Part shown: one piece after another, positions 41,513 through 50,983 of the stretch
Layout: each line of letters opens with the position of its first letter
Position numbering within the stretch: the stretch's first letter is position 1
Assembly: GCF_000230895.2 (NCBI RefSeq)
Contig: NC_016604.1
Location: forward strand, 3,038,001 to 3,102,000
From: Mycolicibacterium rhodesiae NBB3
GTDB lineage: Bacteria > Actinomycetota > Actinomycetes > Mycobacteriales > Mycobacteriaceae
Direction: 5' to 3'
Length of the DNA stretch: 64,000 nucleotides
Translations under genes and position numbers: made by a program
Notes under the pieces: model-generated
Database searches by the model: none
Told to the model about the DNA's origin: nothing
The model's input: only the letters and a program-made list of their open reading frames with translations

Positions 41513-43462
41513 GTGACCGAAACTTCCGTCGAGGCGGCATCGTTTCCGCCGCCGGGTGAGTTCGCCTTGTACGCCAACGCGTCGGCGGAGCTCTATCGCG
41601 AGGCAGAGTACGACCGGCTAGCGTTTTGGGCCAAGCAGGCCAATCGGCTGACCTGGGACACCCCGTTCGACGAAGTGCTGGACTGGTCGCAGGCCCCCTT
41701 CGCCAAGTGGTTCGTCGGTGGCTCGCTCAACGTCGCGTACAACTGTGTCGATCGGCACGTTGAGGCAGGTCATGGCTATCGGGTGGCGATCCACTGGGAG
41801 GGCGAGCCGGTCGGCGACAGCCGAGTGATCACCTATGCCGACCTGCTGGCCGAGGTCTGTAAAGCGGCCAACACGCTGACCGAGCTGGGCCTTGTCGCTG
41901 GTGACCGCGTTGCCATCTACATGCCTATGGTGCCCGAGGCGATCGTGGCGATGCTGGCGTGCGCTCGGCTGGGACTGTTGCACAGCGTCGTGTTCGCCGG
42001 GTTTTCGGCCTCGGCGCTAAAGGCTCGCATCGAGGACGCTGAAGCCAAGCTGGTCATCACCACCGATGGGCAGTATCGGCGCGGCAATGCGGTTTCGCTG
42101 AAAACAGCAGTAGATGAGGCCGTTACAGGCCAGCCCCACGTTGAGCATGTACTCGTGGTGGCGCGCACCGGCATCGACGTGCCGTGGACGGAGGGCCGCG
42201 ACCTGTGGTGGCATCAGACCGTCGATAAGGCGTCGCCCGAACACACGCCGGAGTCGTTCGACTCTGAACATCCGCTGTTCTTGCTCTACACGTCGGGAAC
42301 CACCGGCAAGCCCAAGGGCATCATTCACACGTCCGGCGGGTACCTGACTCAGGCGTCCTACACCCACTACAACGTGTTCGACATCAAGGCCGATACCGAT
42401 GTTTATTGGTGCACAGCCGATATCGGCTGGGTCACCGGGCACACCTACATCGTCTACGGCCCGCTGTCCAACGGCGCCACCCAGGTGGTCTACGAGGGCA
42501 CCCCGGCATCACCAGATGAGCACCGACATTTCCAAGTGATTGAAAAGTACGGCGTGACAATCTATTACACCGCGCCGACTCTCATCCGGACCTTTATGAA
42601 GTGGGGCCGCGAGATCCCCGACGCCCACGACCTTACGAGCTTGCGGTTGCTGGGCACGGTCGGCGAGCCGATCAATCCTGAGGCGTGGCGCTGGTACCGC
42701 GACGTATTCGGTGGCAACCGGACCCCAATCGTCGACACCTGGTGGCAGACCGAAACCGGCGCGGCCATGATCTCTCCACTGCCCGGCGTCACCGCTGCCG
42801 TTCCTGGCTCGGCCACCCAGCCGATACCGGGTATCTCGGCACGTGTCGTCGACGACCACGGCGAGACCATCACGCGCAGTCTGGAATTCGGCGAGCACGC
42901 ACAGGGGTATCTGGTGCTCGACCAGCCGTGGCCGTCGATGTTGCGCGGGATCTGGGGCGATCCGGAACGGTACAAGGAAACCTACTGGTCGCGGTTCGCC
43001 GAGCAAGGCTGGTACTTCGCCGGCGACGGCGCGCGCTACGACAACGACGGCAACATCTGGGTGCTTGGCCGCATCGACGACGTGATGAACATTTCAGGAC
43101 ACCGGATTTCGACTGCGGAGGTGGAGTCCGCACTTGTCGGGCACGCGCACGTGGCCGAGGCCGCCGTCGTCGGCGCCAACGACGACACCACCGGCCAGGC
43201 CATCATCGCCTTCGTGATCCTCGATTCACACGCCAGCCACACCGGCTCGGAGATGGTCGAGGAGCTGCGCGCGGAGGTGGCCAAAGAGATCTCGCCGATC
43301 GCGAAGCCCCGCGAGATCCACGTCGTGCCGGAGTTACCGAAGACCCGCAGCGGCAAGATCATGCGCCGTTTGCTACGCGACGTCGCCGAAGGCCGCGAAC
43401 TCGGCGACACATCAACCTTGGTCGACCCCGGCGTGTTCGAGGCGATCCGGCAGAGCAAGTAG
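41513..43462 (+). CDS. acsA: acetyl-CoA synthetase
   Basis: 649 residues, closely following mycobacterial Acs: AKWFVGGSLNVAYNCVDRHV, LYTSGTTGKPKGIIHTSGGY, WCTADIGWVTGHTYIVYGPL, DTWWQTETGAAMISP, and the C-terminal TRSGKIMRRLLRD whose Lys is the acetylation site of the family. It makes acetyl-CoA (possibly propionyl-CoA) from the acid. The GTG start is directly after the IS110 right end, so its native upstream region appears to be displaced. Confidence 0.95.
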   Translation: MTETSVEAASFPPPGEFALYANASAELYREAEYDRLAFWAKQANRLTWDTPFDEVLDWSQAPFAKWFVGGSLNVAYNCVDRHVEAGHGYRVAIHWEGEPVGDSRVITYADLLAEVCKAANTLTELGLVAGDRVAIYMPMVPEAIVAMLACARLGLLHSVVFAGFSASALKARIEDAEAKLVITTDGQYRRGNAVSLKTAVDEAVTGQPHVEHVLVVARTGIDVPWTEGRDLWWHQTVDKASPEHTPESFDSEHPLFLLYTSGTTGKPKGIIHTSGGYLTQASYTHYNVFDIKADTDVYWCTADIGWVTGHTYIVYGPLSNGATQVVYEGTPASPDEHRHFQVIEKYGVTIYYTAPTLIRTFMKWGREIPDAHDLTSLRLLGTVGEPINPEAWRWYRDVFGGNRTPIVDTWWQTETGAAMISPLPGVTAAVPGSATQPIPGISARVVDDHGETITRSLEFGEHAQGYLVLDQPWPSMLRGIWGDPERYKETYWSRFAEQGWYFAGDGARYDNDGNIWVLGRIDDVMNISGHRISTAEVESALVGHAHVAEAAVVGANDDTTGQAIIAFVILDSHASHTGSEMVEELRAEVAKEISPIAKPREIHVVPELPKTRSGKIMRRLLRDVAEGRELGDTSTLVDPGVFEAIRQSK

Positions 43463-43877
43463 GCAGAGGTATTCCGATTGGCTTGGACCAACTACGTTCG
43501 ACCGCCAATTCCAGACCTACTGTCGTGAGTCGCACCCGCGCGATAGAGCTTCGCGACGTCACCCTGCTGGCTTCCCGGTACGAGGAGCTGTGTTCCCATT
43601 CCGTCGGCAGGTGCTTGCTGGATGCGTCGATGGGGTGCCGCTAACGCCAACACTGCTGGGGTTCGTCGGCCGGCAGATCCGAATGAGGCGACTGCATGCG
43701 GGGCAACCGGAAGCACGTCGGTCCGAGCTCCGTCGCAAGCGATCATAACGTGAGAAATCGCGGTGCAATTGCGCCGATAACACCCCGGCAAACAGCGAAA
43801 GGTTCCTAGCACGTAGGTTCGAAGGTGACGGTCGCTCGAAGGTAATGGTCGAGTGGGGGCGTCGACGCAGCAACCAC
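43463..43877. other. intergenic, nothing recognised
   Basis: 415 bp between acsA and the convergent small thioredoxin-like gene. Short ORFs here have no coding character that I can support. Confidence 0.6.
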
Positions 43878-44147
43878 CTAAGCATCACCAAGTCCGCGCA
43901 TGGCGTTTGTCAAGGCCGCGAGTATCTGTTCACGAGTGGGCAAGTCAAGTCGACACGCATCGCCGGAGATAGCGTCGCCAGGCTGCACAACATCGATTCC
44001 GTCGACCAGCACGCTAGGGGACCGAAACGCGCCAAGCCGCTCAACCACCTGCACTTCGATGTCGGCCTCAGCAAGACAATCATCTAGCAGCCGTCGGACC
44101 GCTGGCGCGTTCCGGCAGGCTTCAGAAGAAAGGAACTCAACACGCAT
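43878..44147 (-). CDS. thioredoxin-fold small protein
   Basis: 89 residues from an ATG behind GAAAGGG. Begins MRVEFLSSEACRNAPAVRRL, a beta-alpha-beta start with a single Cys, then VVERLGAFRSPSVLVDGIDV and the cis-Pro-like SPSVLVDG typical of thioredoxin-fold proteins related to the C-terminal part of alkylmercury lyase annotations. Probably a small redox or thiol-binding protein. An 18-residue longer N-terminus is open but lacks a ribosome site. Confidence 0.65.
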   Translation of the reverse strand: MRVEFLSSEACRNAPAVRRLLDDCLAEADIEVQVVERLGAFRSPSVLVDGIDVVQPGDAISGDACRLDLPTREQILAALTNAMRGLGDA

Positions 44148-44486
44148 GCGCCAAACCCTTTCGACATGCCCACGGAAGTATCTCGGGGACAAACCTGAGC
44201 CCAATACGGCTACGATTCGGGAACTCCCGACAGCTAGCCTGGATCACGGCCGACCAGCGAAGCAAATCAGTCATCTGTCTGACGGCCGTTGATCACGTTG
44301 AGTCGCCAAACCGCTATCCGCTTTGGCGTCTTCGGAGACCGCCGGAAACCGGAGCCGCGCGGGCCATTGACAGGGCGCGCCCCGGCGCTGAGGCGAGGAA
44401 CTGCGTTCGTGATGAGCCACCGTTTGTAGTCGGCGCCGACGAGCCACCGCATTGGCTAAACCCCGCGCAGAGCAGGTCGGCGACGG
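44148..44486. other. intergenic, nothing recognised
   Basis: 339 bp upstream of the thioredoxin-fold gene. The frames here overlap the next gene antisense and show no motifs. Confidence 0.5.
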
Positions 44487-44759
44487 TCATCGCCGACACA
44501 TCGCCCGTTCGCCCACACCCGGCCCGCAGTTGTAGAACTCCGCGGCCGCGGTGAACGCACGCGTGCGTGCGGGGCTGAGCACCGGCCATGCGACGCTGGC
44601 GCGGATCGCCTGCTGCAGCTGCGCCGGCAGGCGTCGCCAGCAGCGTTCGCAGGCGTAGAGATGATTGGGGACGCTGCGTCCGCACCGGCCGGGGCACTGA
44701 TGACATGCGCGGTCGGCGCGCCCGCGCGGCGCGGGCCGGATGCTTCGTGGCTCGCTCAT
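44487..44759 (-). CDS. small zinc-ribbon protein
   Basis: 90 residues with CHQCPGRCGRSVPNHLYACE followed by RCW, giving a four-Cys (CxxC ... CxxC) zinc site, and PAQLQQAIRASVAWPVLSPA. Proteins of this type are common on actinobacterial phages and mobile elements, role unknown. It marks the beginning of the mobile, decaying part of the window. Confidence 0.6.
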   Translation of the reverse strand: MSEPRSIRPAPRGRADRACHQCPGRCGRSVPNHLYACERCWRRLPAQLQQAIRASVAWPVLSPARTRAFTAAAEFYNCGPGVGERAMCRR

Positions 44760-44838
44760 TCGTTCTGACCTCACAGTTCATCGAATAACCATTACGTACC
44801 GGAATCGTCGCTCGCTGCGGGGCGGACGACGTAGCCCA

Positions 44839-45033
44839 TCAGACACGCGCACCGACAAACGAGTCGATATCGGCGGAGCCAGGCCGACGACCATTCGCCG
44901 GAACATCCAGACGCCCGATGCTGGCCACCGGTAGACCGCGTGCCACGGGCGGCGGCTGTTCTACAATTGCTCCTGCCTTCGTCGTCAAATGCGGTGGACC
45001 GGACCCAGTGGTTCCGATTGAACTGTGACCCAT
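44839..45033 (-). pseudogene. possible integrase C-terminal remnant
   Basis: The frame opens MGHSSIGTTGSGPP; MGHSSI is the usual context of the second catalytic His in tyrosine recombinases (LGHSS). The following Tyr is missing and the frame decays. Weak, single-motif evidence. Confidence 0.25.
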
Positions 45034-45432
45034 CCGGGTTGGGGAATCGTTGGTTTTGGTCGCCCGGACGCGCCCGGGGAGCCGGTGTTTGACGCATAGC
45101 TGGCGTCCTCCACCAACGCAAACGCAAACCGCCTTGAGTACGCGCCGACACTAGGCGCGGGGGTAGGGGCGAGTGATTTGCGTGTTGGGCCCGTTGACCC
45201 GATCGGGCGTGGCCGCTAGGGCGGGGGCAGTTCACGGGCGATCCGGAGACGGATCTGGCGTGCCGGCCGGTGACCCACGGACGTCTTCGATGAACAGGCG
45301 CAGCAACGGCTGTTTCTGTGTTCGTCGAGGTTGTCGATGACTGCGTGGATGTGAGGGGCGAAGTCGTGCACCCGGCGGCGGAGCTGGTTGCACGCGAGCG
45401 AGCACAGCGCGTTTCTCGGCGAGGCTAGCTCG

Positions 45433-45738
45433 CTAGCCCAGGAGTTCCCTGACTTCCTTGAGGGGTTTCCCGAGTAGTTCCTCCCATGGGGCGACAAAGG
45501 TGTTGTCGGCGCGACGGCCACGCGCGGTAGCTTCTTGGTAGCAGCGTAGTTTGTGGCGAAGCGAGGCTCCTGGCGTGATGAAAGTCAAAGTGAGCCCGGC
45601 CAATCGGATCGGCCCGGCTGGCTCGGTCTGCCCGCAATAAAATCCGAGAGCGAGGGCCTCACCGGCCGCGGCGGGGCTAGTGCTGCAGTTCCTGTTTGGC
45701 GGGAGGAGACCCGGCGATTCGACGCTGAATTCGGGCAC
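45433..45738 (-). CDS. hypothetical ORF
   Basis: 101 codons. Its second half (TFITPGASLRHKLRCYQEAT ... FVAPWEELLGKPLKEVREL) reads like protein, but I recognise no family. It starts 87 bp from the end of the selenium-binding-protein gene, on the same strand. The space 45034-45432 below it shows nothing reliable. Confidence 0.3.
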   Translation of the reverse strand: MPEFSVESPGLLPPNRNCSTSPAAAGEALALGFYCGQTEPAGPIRLAGLTLTFITPGASLRHKLRCYQEATARGRRADNTFVAPWEELLGKPLKEVRELLG

Positions 45739-45825
45739 TGCAACGTGATACGGCGGCGTCGCGCAGATAACGGCGAGGTCCAGTTGCCCTTCGGCCTTGT
45801 GTCTTACTTGGCGGTGCGGCGGGAA

Positions 45826-47235
45826 TCAGCTGTAGCAGTAGGAATCCGACGACGCATCACCACCCTGCAGCCGGATCTGGTGCACGCGAAGGCCGCGGAA
45901 CTCCTCGCCGTGCGGGAAGAAGTTCTCGTCGATGCTCAGGCCGCCGCCGGGATCGGCGTCGAGCTTGGCCATCCACGCGCCGACGCCGTCGGGGTAGAAC
46001 TGGTCATCCCATGCCCCGTACAGCGAGTTGGTGAAGTACACCCGCTTCCCGTCGCGGCTGACTTCTACCATCTGCGGGCCGCCTGCCAACGGCATATCGG
46101 GCATCGCTGGATGCGGAGCGCGGTCGACGATACCGCCGAGTCGCACGGATGCCAGCTGCTTGGGATTCGCGGGGTCCGACACGTCGAATTGTTTCATCTC
46201 CCCGGTGCCCCAGCACGACACGTACAGGAATCGGTCGTCGACCGAAAGGTCGATGTCGGTAATGAGCGGCGGCACCGCGGCGAACGGCTTGAGTGCGGGA
46301 GGCAGGAGGTCCGGATCAGCGGGTTCTGCGGGGATGGTGATGACCTTCTCGGCCCTCCACTGGTGCTCGTCGCGGAACCAACGCCAGACCGAACCGGATA
46401 GGTCCTCAGTGGAAATCACCACGCCGACAAAGCCCCAGGTCGCTTCGGGGTCGTGGGACGGACGCACCTCCAATGCCATCTGGTGCTGCGCGCCGAGATC
46501 AACCCGCTGCACGTGCACACCCTTGGCAAGGTCCCAGAAGTGGATGGAGTGGCCGTACTTCTGGCCCAGCAGCAGTTCGGGCACGATGCCGTTCTCGATC
46601 ATCGACGGGCTGCCCCACTCACTCGAGATCAGCACGTTCTGATTGAGGTGCCACCAGGCGTCGTAGTGAAAGTGCTGCGGCCCGCGGTCGGTCTCCCAGG
46701 CGCGCAAGACGTCGAACGTCGCGTGGTCGAGCAGCGCAATGCCGCCCGGTCCGTCATCGTTGCCCTCAGGGCCTCCAAGACAGGTAAGGAATACGCCGTC
46801 TGGTCCGCAGTGAAGGGTGTGCGGACGCGAGTATCCGGCGATTTGGGACAGGCTCTTGGCCGCGATCGTCTTAATAAGCGTCGGGTCACGGGGATCCGGC
46901 TGGGTGTCGAAAACATGGATGTCGGACGTTCGCAGACCGGGAACCAGCAGATATCGGCGCTCCAGACCCTGCATGTCGTGGCCCTCGTGCTTCAAAGCGC
47001 TGCTGCAAGCATTCCAACCGAAGTGATGAAGCTCGCCGCCATAGCCGGGGACGTCGGTCCAGCCCACCACACGCCCGTAGCCGTCAGAGGTCGGATCCAC
47101 GTCGATGACGGTCATCGCGTCATGCTTCTGCGCGGCGCGGTCAAAGGCCACCACATACGCAAGCTGCTCGGCGGGGGCGGCCGCCGCATCCGCAGCGGTC
47201 CGGTAGAACGTCGAATCGATGGTCGGATGAGCCAC
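45826..47235 (-). CDS. selenium-binding protein (SBP56) / methanethiol oxidase homologue
   Basis: 469 residues of the SBP56 family: AFDRAAQKHDAMTVIDVDP, GYGGELHHFGWNACSSALKH, YSRPHTLHCGPDGVFLTCLG, GPQHFHYDAWWHLNQNVLIS, and the C-terminal SLYGAWDDQFYPDGVGAW. The conserved His clusters fit the metal ligands of bacterial methanethiol oxidase, a copper enzyme. GTG 47235 is chosen because GGGAGGTGG lies 6-14 bp ahead; the longer ORF to 47310 lacks one. Role here could be sulfur-compound oxidation. Not linked in operon to its neighbours. Confidence 0.88.
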   Translation of the reverse strand: MAHPTIDSTFYRTAADAAAAPAEQLAYVVAFDRAAQKHDAMTVIDVDPTSDGYGRVVGWTDVPGYGGELHHFGWNACSSALKHEGHDMQGLERRYLLVPGLRTSDIHVFDTQPDPRDPTLIKTIAAKSLSQIAGYSRPHTLHCGPDGVFLTCLGGPEGNDDGPGGIALLDHATFDVLRAWETDRGPQHFHYDAWWHLNQNVLISSEWGSPSMIENGIVPELLLGQKYGHSIHFWDLAKGVHVQRVDLGAQHQMALEVRPSHDPEATWGFVGVVISTEDLSGSVWRWFRDEHQWRAEKVITIPAEPADPDLLPPALKPFAAVPPLITDIDLSVDDRFLYVSCWGTGEMKQFDVSDPANPKQLASVRLGGIVDRAPHPAMPDMPLAGGPQMVEVSRDGKRVYFTNSLYGAWDDQFYPDGVGAWMAKLDADPGGGLSIDENFFPHGEEFRGLRVHQIRLQGGDASSDSYCYS

Positions 47236-47356
47236 GCGACCACCTCCCAAAGGTGCGGAACAATTCACCCCACCCGGGCAACTGCGCACCATCGAAAAGC
47301 GTACGCTCAAGTTTCGGTCAAGTCCCAGGGACGTGGTGTATGACGTTCATGAGAAC

Positions 47357-47695
47357 GTCCCGAGTTCCGTGGAACTTCGGTGGCGGTCGCGCTCACCTCG
47401 TCATTGTGCACGACGGGTCCGACTTCAGATTCGGTGCACTGGCGCTCAAGGGCTGCGCGGAGTGTCGGCAGGTGCAGGTGGCCGTTGACGCTGCGGAACT
47501 GCTTGCGGCCTAGACCATCCCGGCGGCGCACAAACGCAGCGCCATCAACCCGTCGTGCCAGCGGTTGACGTTGCCGGCGTGTTCACGACAGACCGAGATC
47601 ATCGACTCGATGCAGTTCGTCGAGCGCAACGTCCGCGCCAGCGTGGGCAGCACACCGAGGCGCAGCACCGTCATGGTCTCGTCGAGGCCAGTCAC
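47357..47695 (-). pseudogene. IS256-family transposase remnant
   Basis: The minus strand carries NCIESMISVCREHAGNVNRW and LMALRLCAAGMV (47695-47513), and in another frame KQFRSVNGHLHLPTLRAALE (about 47430-47510). Both align with the C-terminus of the intact IS256 transposase at 49142-50449. GTCCCGAGTTCCGTGGAAC at 47357 resembles that element's terminal repeat. So this is the end of a related, truncated and frameshifted IS. Confidence 0.75.
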
Positions 47696-47896
47696 CTGAG
47701 TTCCTCAGCCCGTATGCGGACGACGAAGCCACGATCCGCCCGTGCTTCTACACCAACTTTCGGACGCAACCACGGGCAACCGGTCGGCCACCAGTGGAAT
47801 CGTGCTGCCGCCCAACAGCAGCATTCGGTGAACACAAAGCGACGGTCGCACCGACCGGCAGCGGGCATCCGGTTGATTCATCCAAAACGGCAACAT

Positions 47897-49093
47897 TGCC
47901 CAACAGTCGACGAGTTCCTGAGCCCAACCGATATCGCCCGTTAGCCCTTTCAACGCCTGGAACAGCCGTTGTAGGCGTGTCGCTCCACCAGAACCCTCTG
48001 ATGAACCGGCATCATTCTTGCTGACTGAATAGTTGGCGAGATGATGTTTCTTCACCCTGAGTGAAGTCGAGGAGGCGTGGGTTGGCTCTGGCTGTGGTCC
48101 GCGATCTGCGGGAACATCGCGTACCGACGAGCGAGGAGGAGCTTGCCGACTTCGAGACCGACGTGCTGGCCGGGTTCGTGCTGGCACGGGCGTCGGCCGG
48201 ATTGGTCGACAGCACGATCCGCAACGACACCAACCACCTCGAGCTGATCCGCGACTGGTTTGGCCGGCCGCTGTGGGAGATGCAGCCCGCCGATGCCGAC
48301 GTCTACTTCGGCACGGTGCTGCGCGATGCCAACCCCTCCACCCGCACCGGGCGGGCCGCAGCACTGGCCGTGTACTTCCAGTTCTTGGAGCTTCGGCACA
48401 AGATCGACCTGCACAACATGACAGGTCGGGTCGTCGAGTGCCCGCTGGACGAGATCAACCGGCCGCGCGCTTCGGTCGATCCGCAGCTGCGTATCCCTCC
48501 GACCGCCGACGAGGTGGAGCAGCTGTTCGCCGGGTGGCGCGAGGAACTGGTCACCTGCCGCAAGTTCGCCCCGGCCGCCCGCAACTACGCGGTCGCCCGG
48601 CTGGCGGCCGACTTGGGACTGCGCATCAACGAGGCGCGGATGCTCGACCTGGACGATGTGCGGTGGGAACTGGGGCGGTTCGGCAAGCTGAACGTCCGTC
48701 ACGGCAAGGGATCACGCCGCAAAGGCCCCAAACCGCGACTGGTGCCGCTCATCAACGGCGCTGACCGCAGCCTGAGATGGTTCATCGAAGACGTGCTCGG
48801 ACTGTTCGATATCGACCCGAATAGCCATGGCGCGCCGCTGTTTCCGTCCGAACGCAAGAACATCGACGGGACGTGCATGCGCGCGACAGCTGACGTTTAT
48901 CGCCGATCGTTGGCCGAGGCGGCGGACCGACATCTGCCCGCGTGGTCGGGGAAGCTGACCCCGCATGTGCTGCGGCACTTTTGCGCGTCGGAGCTTTACC
49001 TCGGCGGAATGAACCTGTTCGCCATCCAGGAATTATGTGGTCACGCCTGGACTGCCACGACGGCTCGATATATCCACGTCCACGCCACCCACG
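47897..49093 (+). repeat. 1,197-bp direct repeat, copy A
   Basis: Every base I compared matches 59207-60403 (constant offset 11,310). The repeat covers the integrase leader and all but the last 21 codons of the integrase. It is cut at 49093 where sequence changes to the IS256 end. A recent duplication or segment exchange is implied. Confidence 0.9.
48050..48066. promoter_or_regulatory. palindrome at integrase start, copy A
   Basis: CTTCAC-CCTGA-GTGAAG, a perfect 6-bp inverted repeat over the first possible start codon. The identical site is at 59360-59376. Possible operator for the XRE protein at 60465 or for autoregulation. Confidence 0.4.
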
Positions 49094-49125
49094 AGCATGT
49101 CCCGAGTCGCGTGGAATTTGGGTGA
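48061..49125 (+). pseudogene. tyrosine recombinase, copy A (C-terminus replaced)
   Basis: 354 codons. Catalytic parts are present: LGLRINEARMLDL (Arg), PHVLRHFCASELY (His-x-x-Arg), ELCGHAWTATTARYIHV (His and Tyr). After HVHATH the natural tail seen in copy B is replaced by nine residues read from the IS256 end. Activity may survive, but the C-terminal helix used for contacts between subunits is lost. The GTG sits inside a palindrome (48050-48066); a TTG at 48082 behind AGGAGG is an alternative start. Confidence 0.7.
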
Positions 49126-50561
49126 CGATCCACGATGAACTCTAGGCGGCGGCACCGACAGATTTGGTGTCGGCGCCGGTGTCGGGGTGAGCGTGTCGGC
49201 GCAGGGCGTCGACGAGCTGGGGCATCTGCTTGTGGCCCTTGATGCGACGGAAGGATCGTTCGGCGTTGAGCATGCCGGCCGCGGTCCAGCGCAGCACCAT
49301 CTGCCCGTCGCGCCAGCGGGTGACGTTGCGATTGGTGGTCCGGGCGATGGAGATCATCGACTCGACCGGATTGGACGTGGTCAACGTCTTGGCGAGGCGG
49401 CCGTCGATGCCGAGGCGGGCGACAGTGAACATTTCCTCCAGCCCCTCGCGCAGGCTGGCGGCCGCACTGGGATAGTTCTTACCAAGTTGCCCGGCAAGGC
49501 TTTTCGCGTTGCGCAACCCGGTGTCTGGGTCAGGGTGGGCGAAGGCCTTGACCAACTTGGCGTCCACCCAGGCCTTGTCCTTGTCGGGCAGATGATCAGC
49601 GACATTTCTCCGCTTGTGCAAGGTACATCTTTGGATGAGGGCCTTGGCGCCGAACACCTCACGCACCGCCGCGGACAGCGCCTTGGCGCCGTCGCAGACG
49701 ACCAGCAGCCCATCGTCGATGGCCAGGCCGCGCTCGACCAGGTCGGCCAGCAGCGAGCGGACCACGGTCTTGTTCTCCGTGGAGCCGTCCCACAGCCCGA
49801 CCGGGACCTTCGTTCCGTCGGCGGTGATCGCCAGCGCGACCACCACGCACCGCTGGGCCATGTGCTCCCCATCCAACATGAGCACCTTGATGTCCAGCTC
49901 GCTCAAGTCGCGGCTCATCAGCTCGCCCAGCGCGGTCTCGGTCTGGCGCACGAATCGGCGCGAAATCGCCGAGCGGCTAGTCGATTTCGCCTCCTCGCCG
50001 ACCTGGGCGCCCACCGGCTCCGCAGTGCGGGCGTGCCGGCGGGTGGCCACCCCGGCCAGCATCCGCTCCATCACCACCTGGGTCAGCAGGTCATCGGCGG
50101 CGAAGTGCGCATAGGTGCTCAGCGCCACCTCGCTCCCATCCAGAGTGCGTGCCCGCGGCCGGGCCACCGGCACCCGCCGACCACCAAGGGTCACCGACCC
50201 CTTCCCACTGCCGTGGCGCACCGAAATCCGGTCAGCGTCGTGCTTGCCCTTCGGCCCGCACGCCGCGGCGATCTCGGCCTCAAACATCGTCTGCATCACC
50301 GCCATCCCGGCGGCCACGCTCATCGCCAACAACCCCTCCCGGGCCGCCCCGGCGATGCTGGTCATCGCCAGCCGGATCTCCTCCGGCAGCTCAGGCAACC
50401 CGGCGGCGTCGGTCGTGTCAGCGAGGCGAACAGTAGGTACGGTCTTCATGGCGGTCCCTTACTCCTTCTTCGAGGTGTACTTGGTCGTTCACCCGAAGAC
50501 CTACCATCTGGCGGGCATCAGGTGAGGGACCGCCACCTCAAATTCCACGAAGACCGGGACA
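49098..50561 (-). mobile_element. IS256-family insertion sequence
   Basis: Imperfect terminal inverted repeats share TGTCCCG and CGTGGAATTTG (49098 onward; reversed at about 50537-50561). One transposase gene inside. No clear 8-9 bp target duplication is visible. The right flank does not continue the integrase, so a deletion or recombination followed insertion. Confidence 0.8.
49142..50449 (-). CDS. IS256-family (mutator-type) transposase
   Basis: 435 residues. DDE-type core with VLMLDGEHMAQRCVVVALAI, LLVVCDGAKALSAAVREVFG, QRCTLHKRRNVADHLP (the C-x2-H motif of the family) and TTSNPVESMISIARTTNRNV containing the Glu. Full length and intact, so probably active. Confidence 0.92.
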   Translation of the reverse strand: MKTVPTVRLADTTDAAGLPELPEEIRLAMTSIAGAAREGLLAMSVAAGMAVMQTMFEAEIAAACGPKGKHDADRISVRHGSGKGSVTLGGRRVPVARPRARTLDGSEVALSTYAHFAADDLLTQVVMERMLAGVATRRHARTAEPVGAQVGEEAKSTSRSAISRRFVRQTETALGELMSRDLSELDIKVLMLDGEHMAQRCVVVALAITADGTKVPVGLWDGSTENKTVVRSLLADLVERGLAIDDGLLVVCDGAKALSAAVREVFGAKALIQRCTLHKRRNVADHLPDKDKAWVDAKLVKAFAHPDPDTGLRNAKSLAGQLGKNYPSAAASLREGLEEMFTVARLGIDGRLAKTLTTSNPVESMISIARTTNRNVTRWRDGQMVLRWTAAGMLNAERSFRRIKGHKQMPQLVDALRRHAHPDTGADTKSVGAAA

Positions 50562-50983
50562 ACCTCGCCAACCTTGCCCGAACACTTAGGCGCCGCCAGT
50601 CGTCGCGCTCGAGCGGGACACGGAGGGTGATCCTGATCTAACCCGAGGAATGCTTCGTCACGCATCCTCGGACACCGACATCACCCACTGGGACGCTGAG
50701 TTCCTGTGCAGGCGGTGATCCAACGTCAGGTTGTCCTAGCGCGCGAAGCTCGGCGCGTTGCGCTCGCAGCGATTGGCCTACGCTCCTACGCTGCTTTTCG
50801 ACCTCTGTCCGCTCAGCCAGTTTTGCGGCCTGAGAAGTCGACCATTATTTGATGTCCTCATACGATTCTGCTTAAGCCTCAATGAGTTCCGATACTCGTT
50901 CCGAGAGTTGCTCGTGCTCAGAGCCAGCAGTCAGACAACTGCGGATAAGCTGCCGCGTGCCTGACCCGTCGGCGGCTTCGCGT
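50562..50983. other. intergenic, nothing recognised
   Basis: 422 bp between the IS256 right end and the 2-KPCC homologue stop. No ORF with coding features. Confidence 0.5.

Noticed and set aside
45216-45521. 101-codon minus-strand frame with a Cys-rich middle
   Set aside because: Overlaps another weak frame, with no start signal and no family match. Left as non-coding.
49187-50641. 484-codon plus-strand frame across the IS256 transposase
   Set aside because: Entirely antisense to an intact, recognisable transposase; His/Arg/Gln-rich and motif-free.
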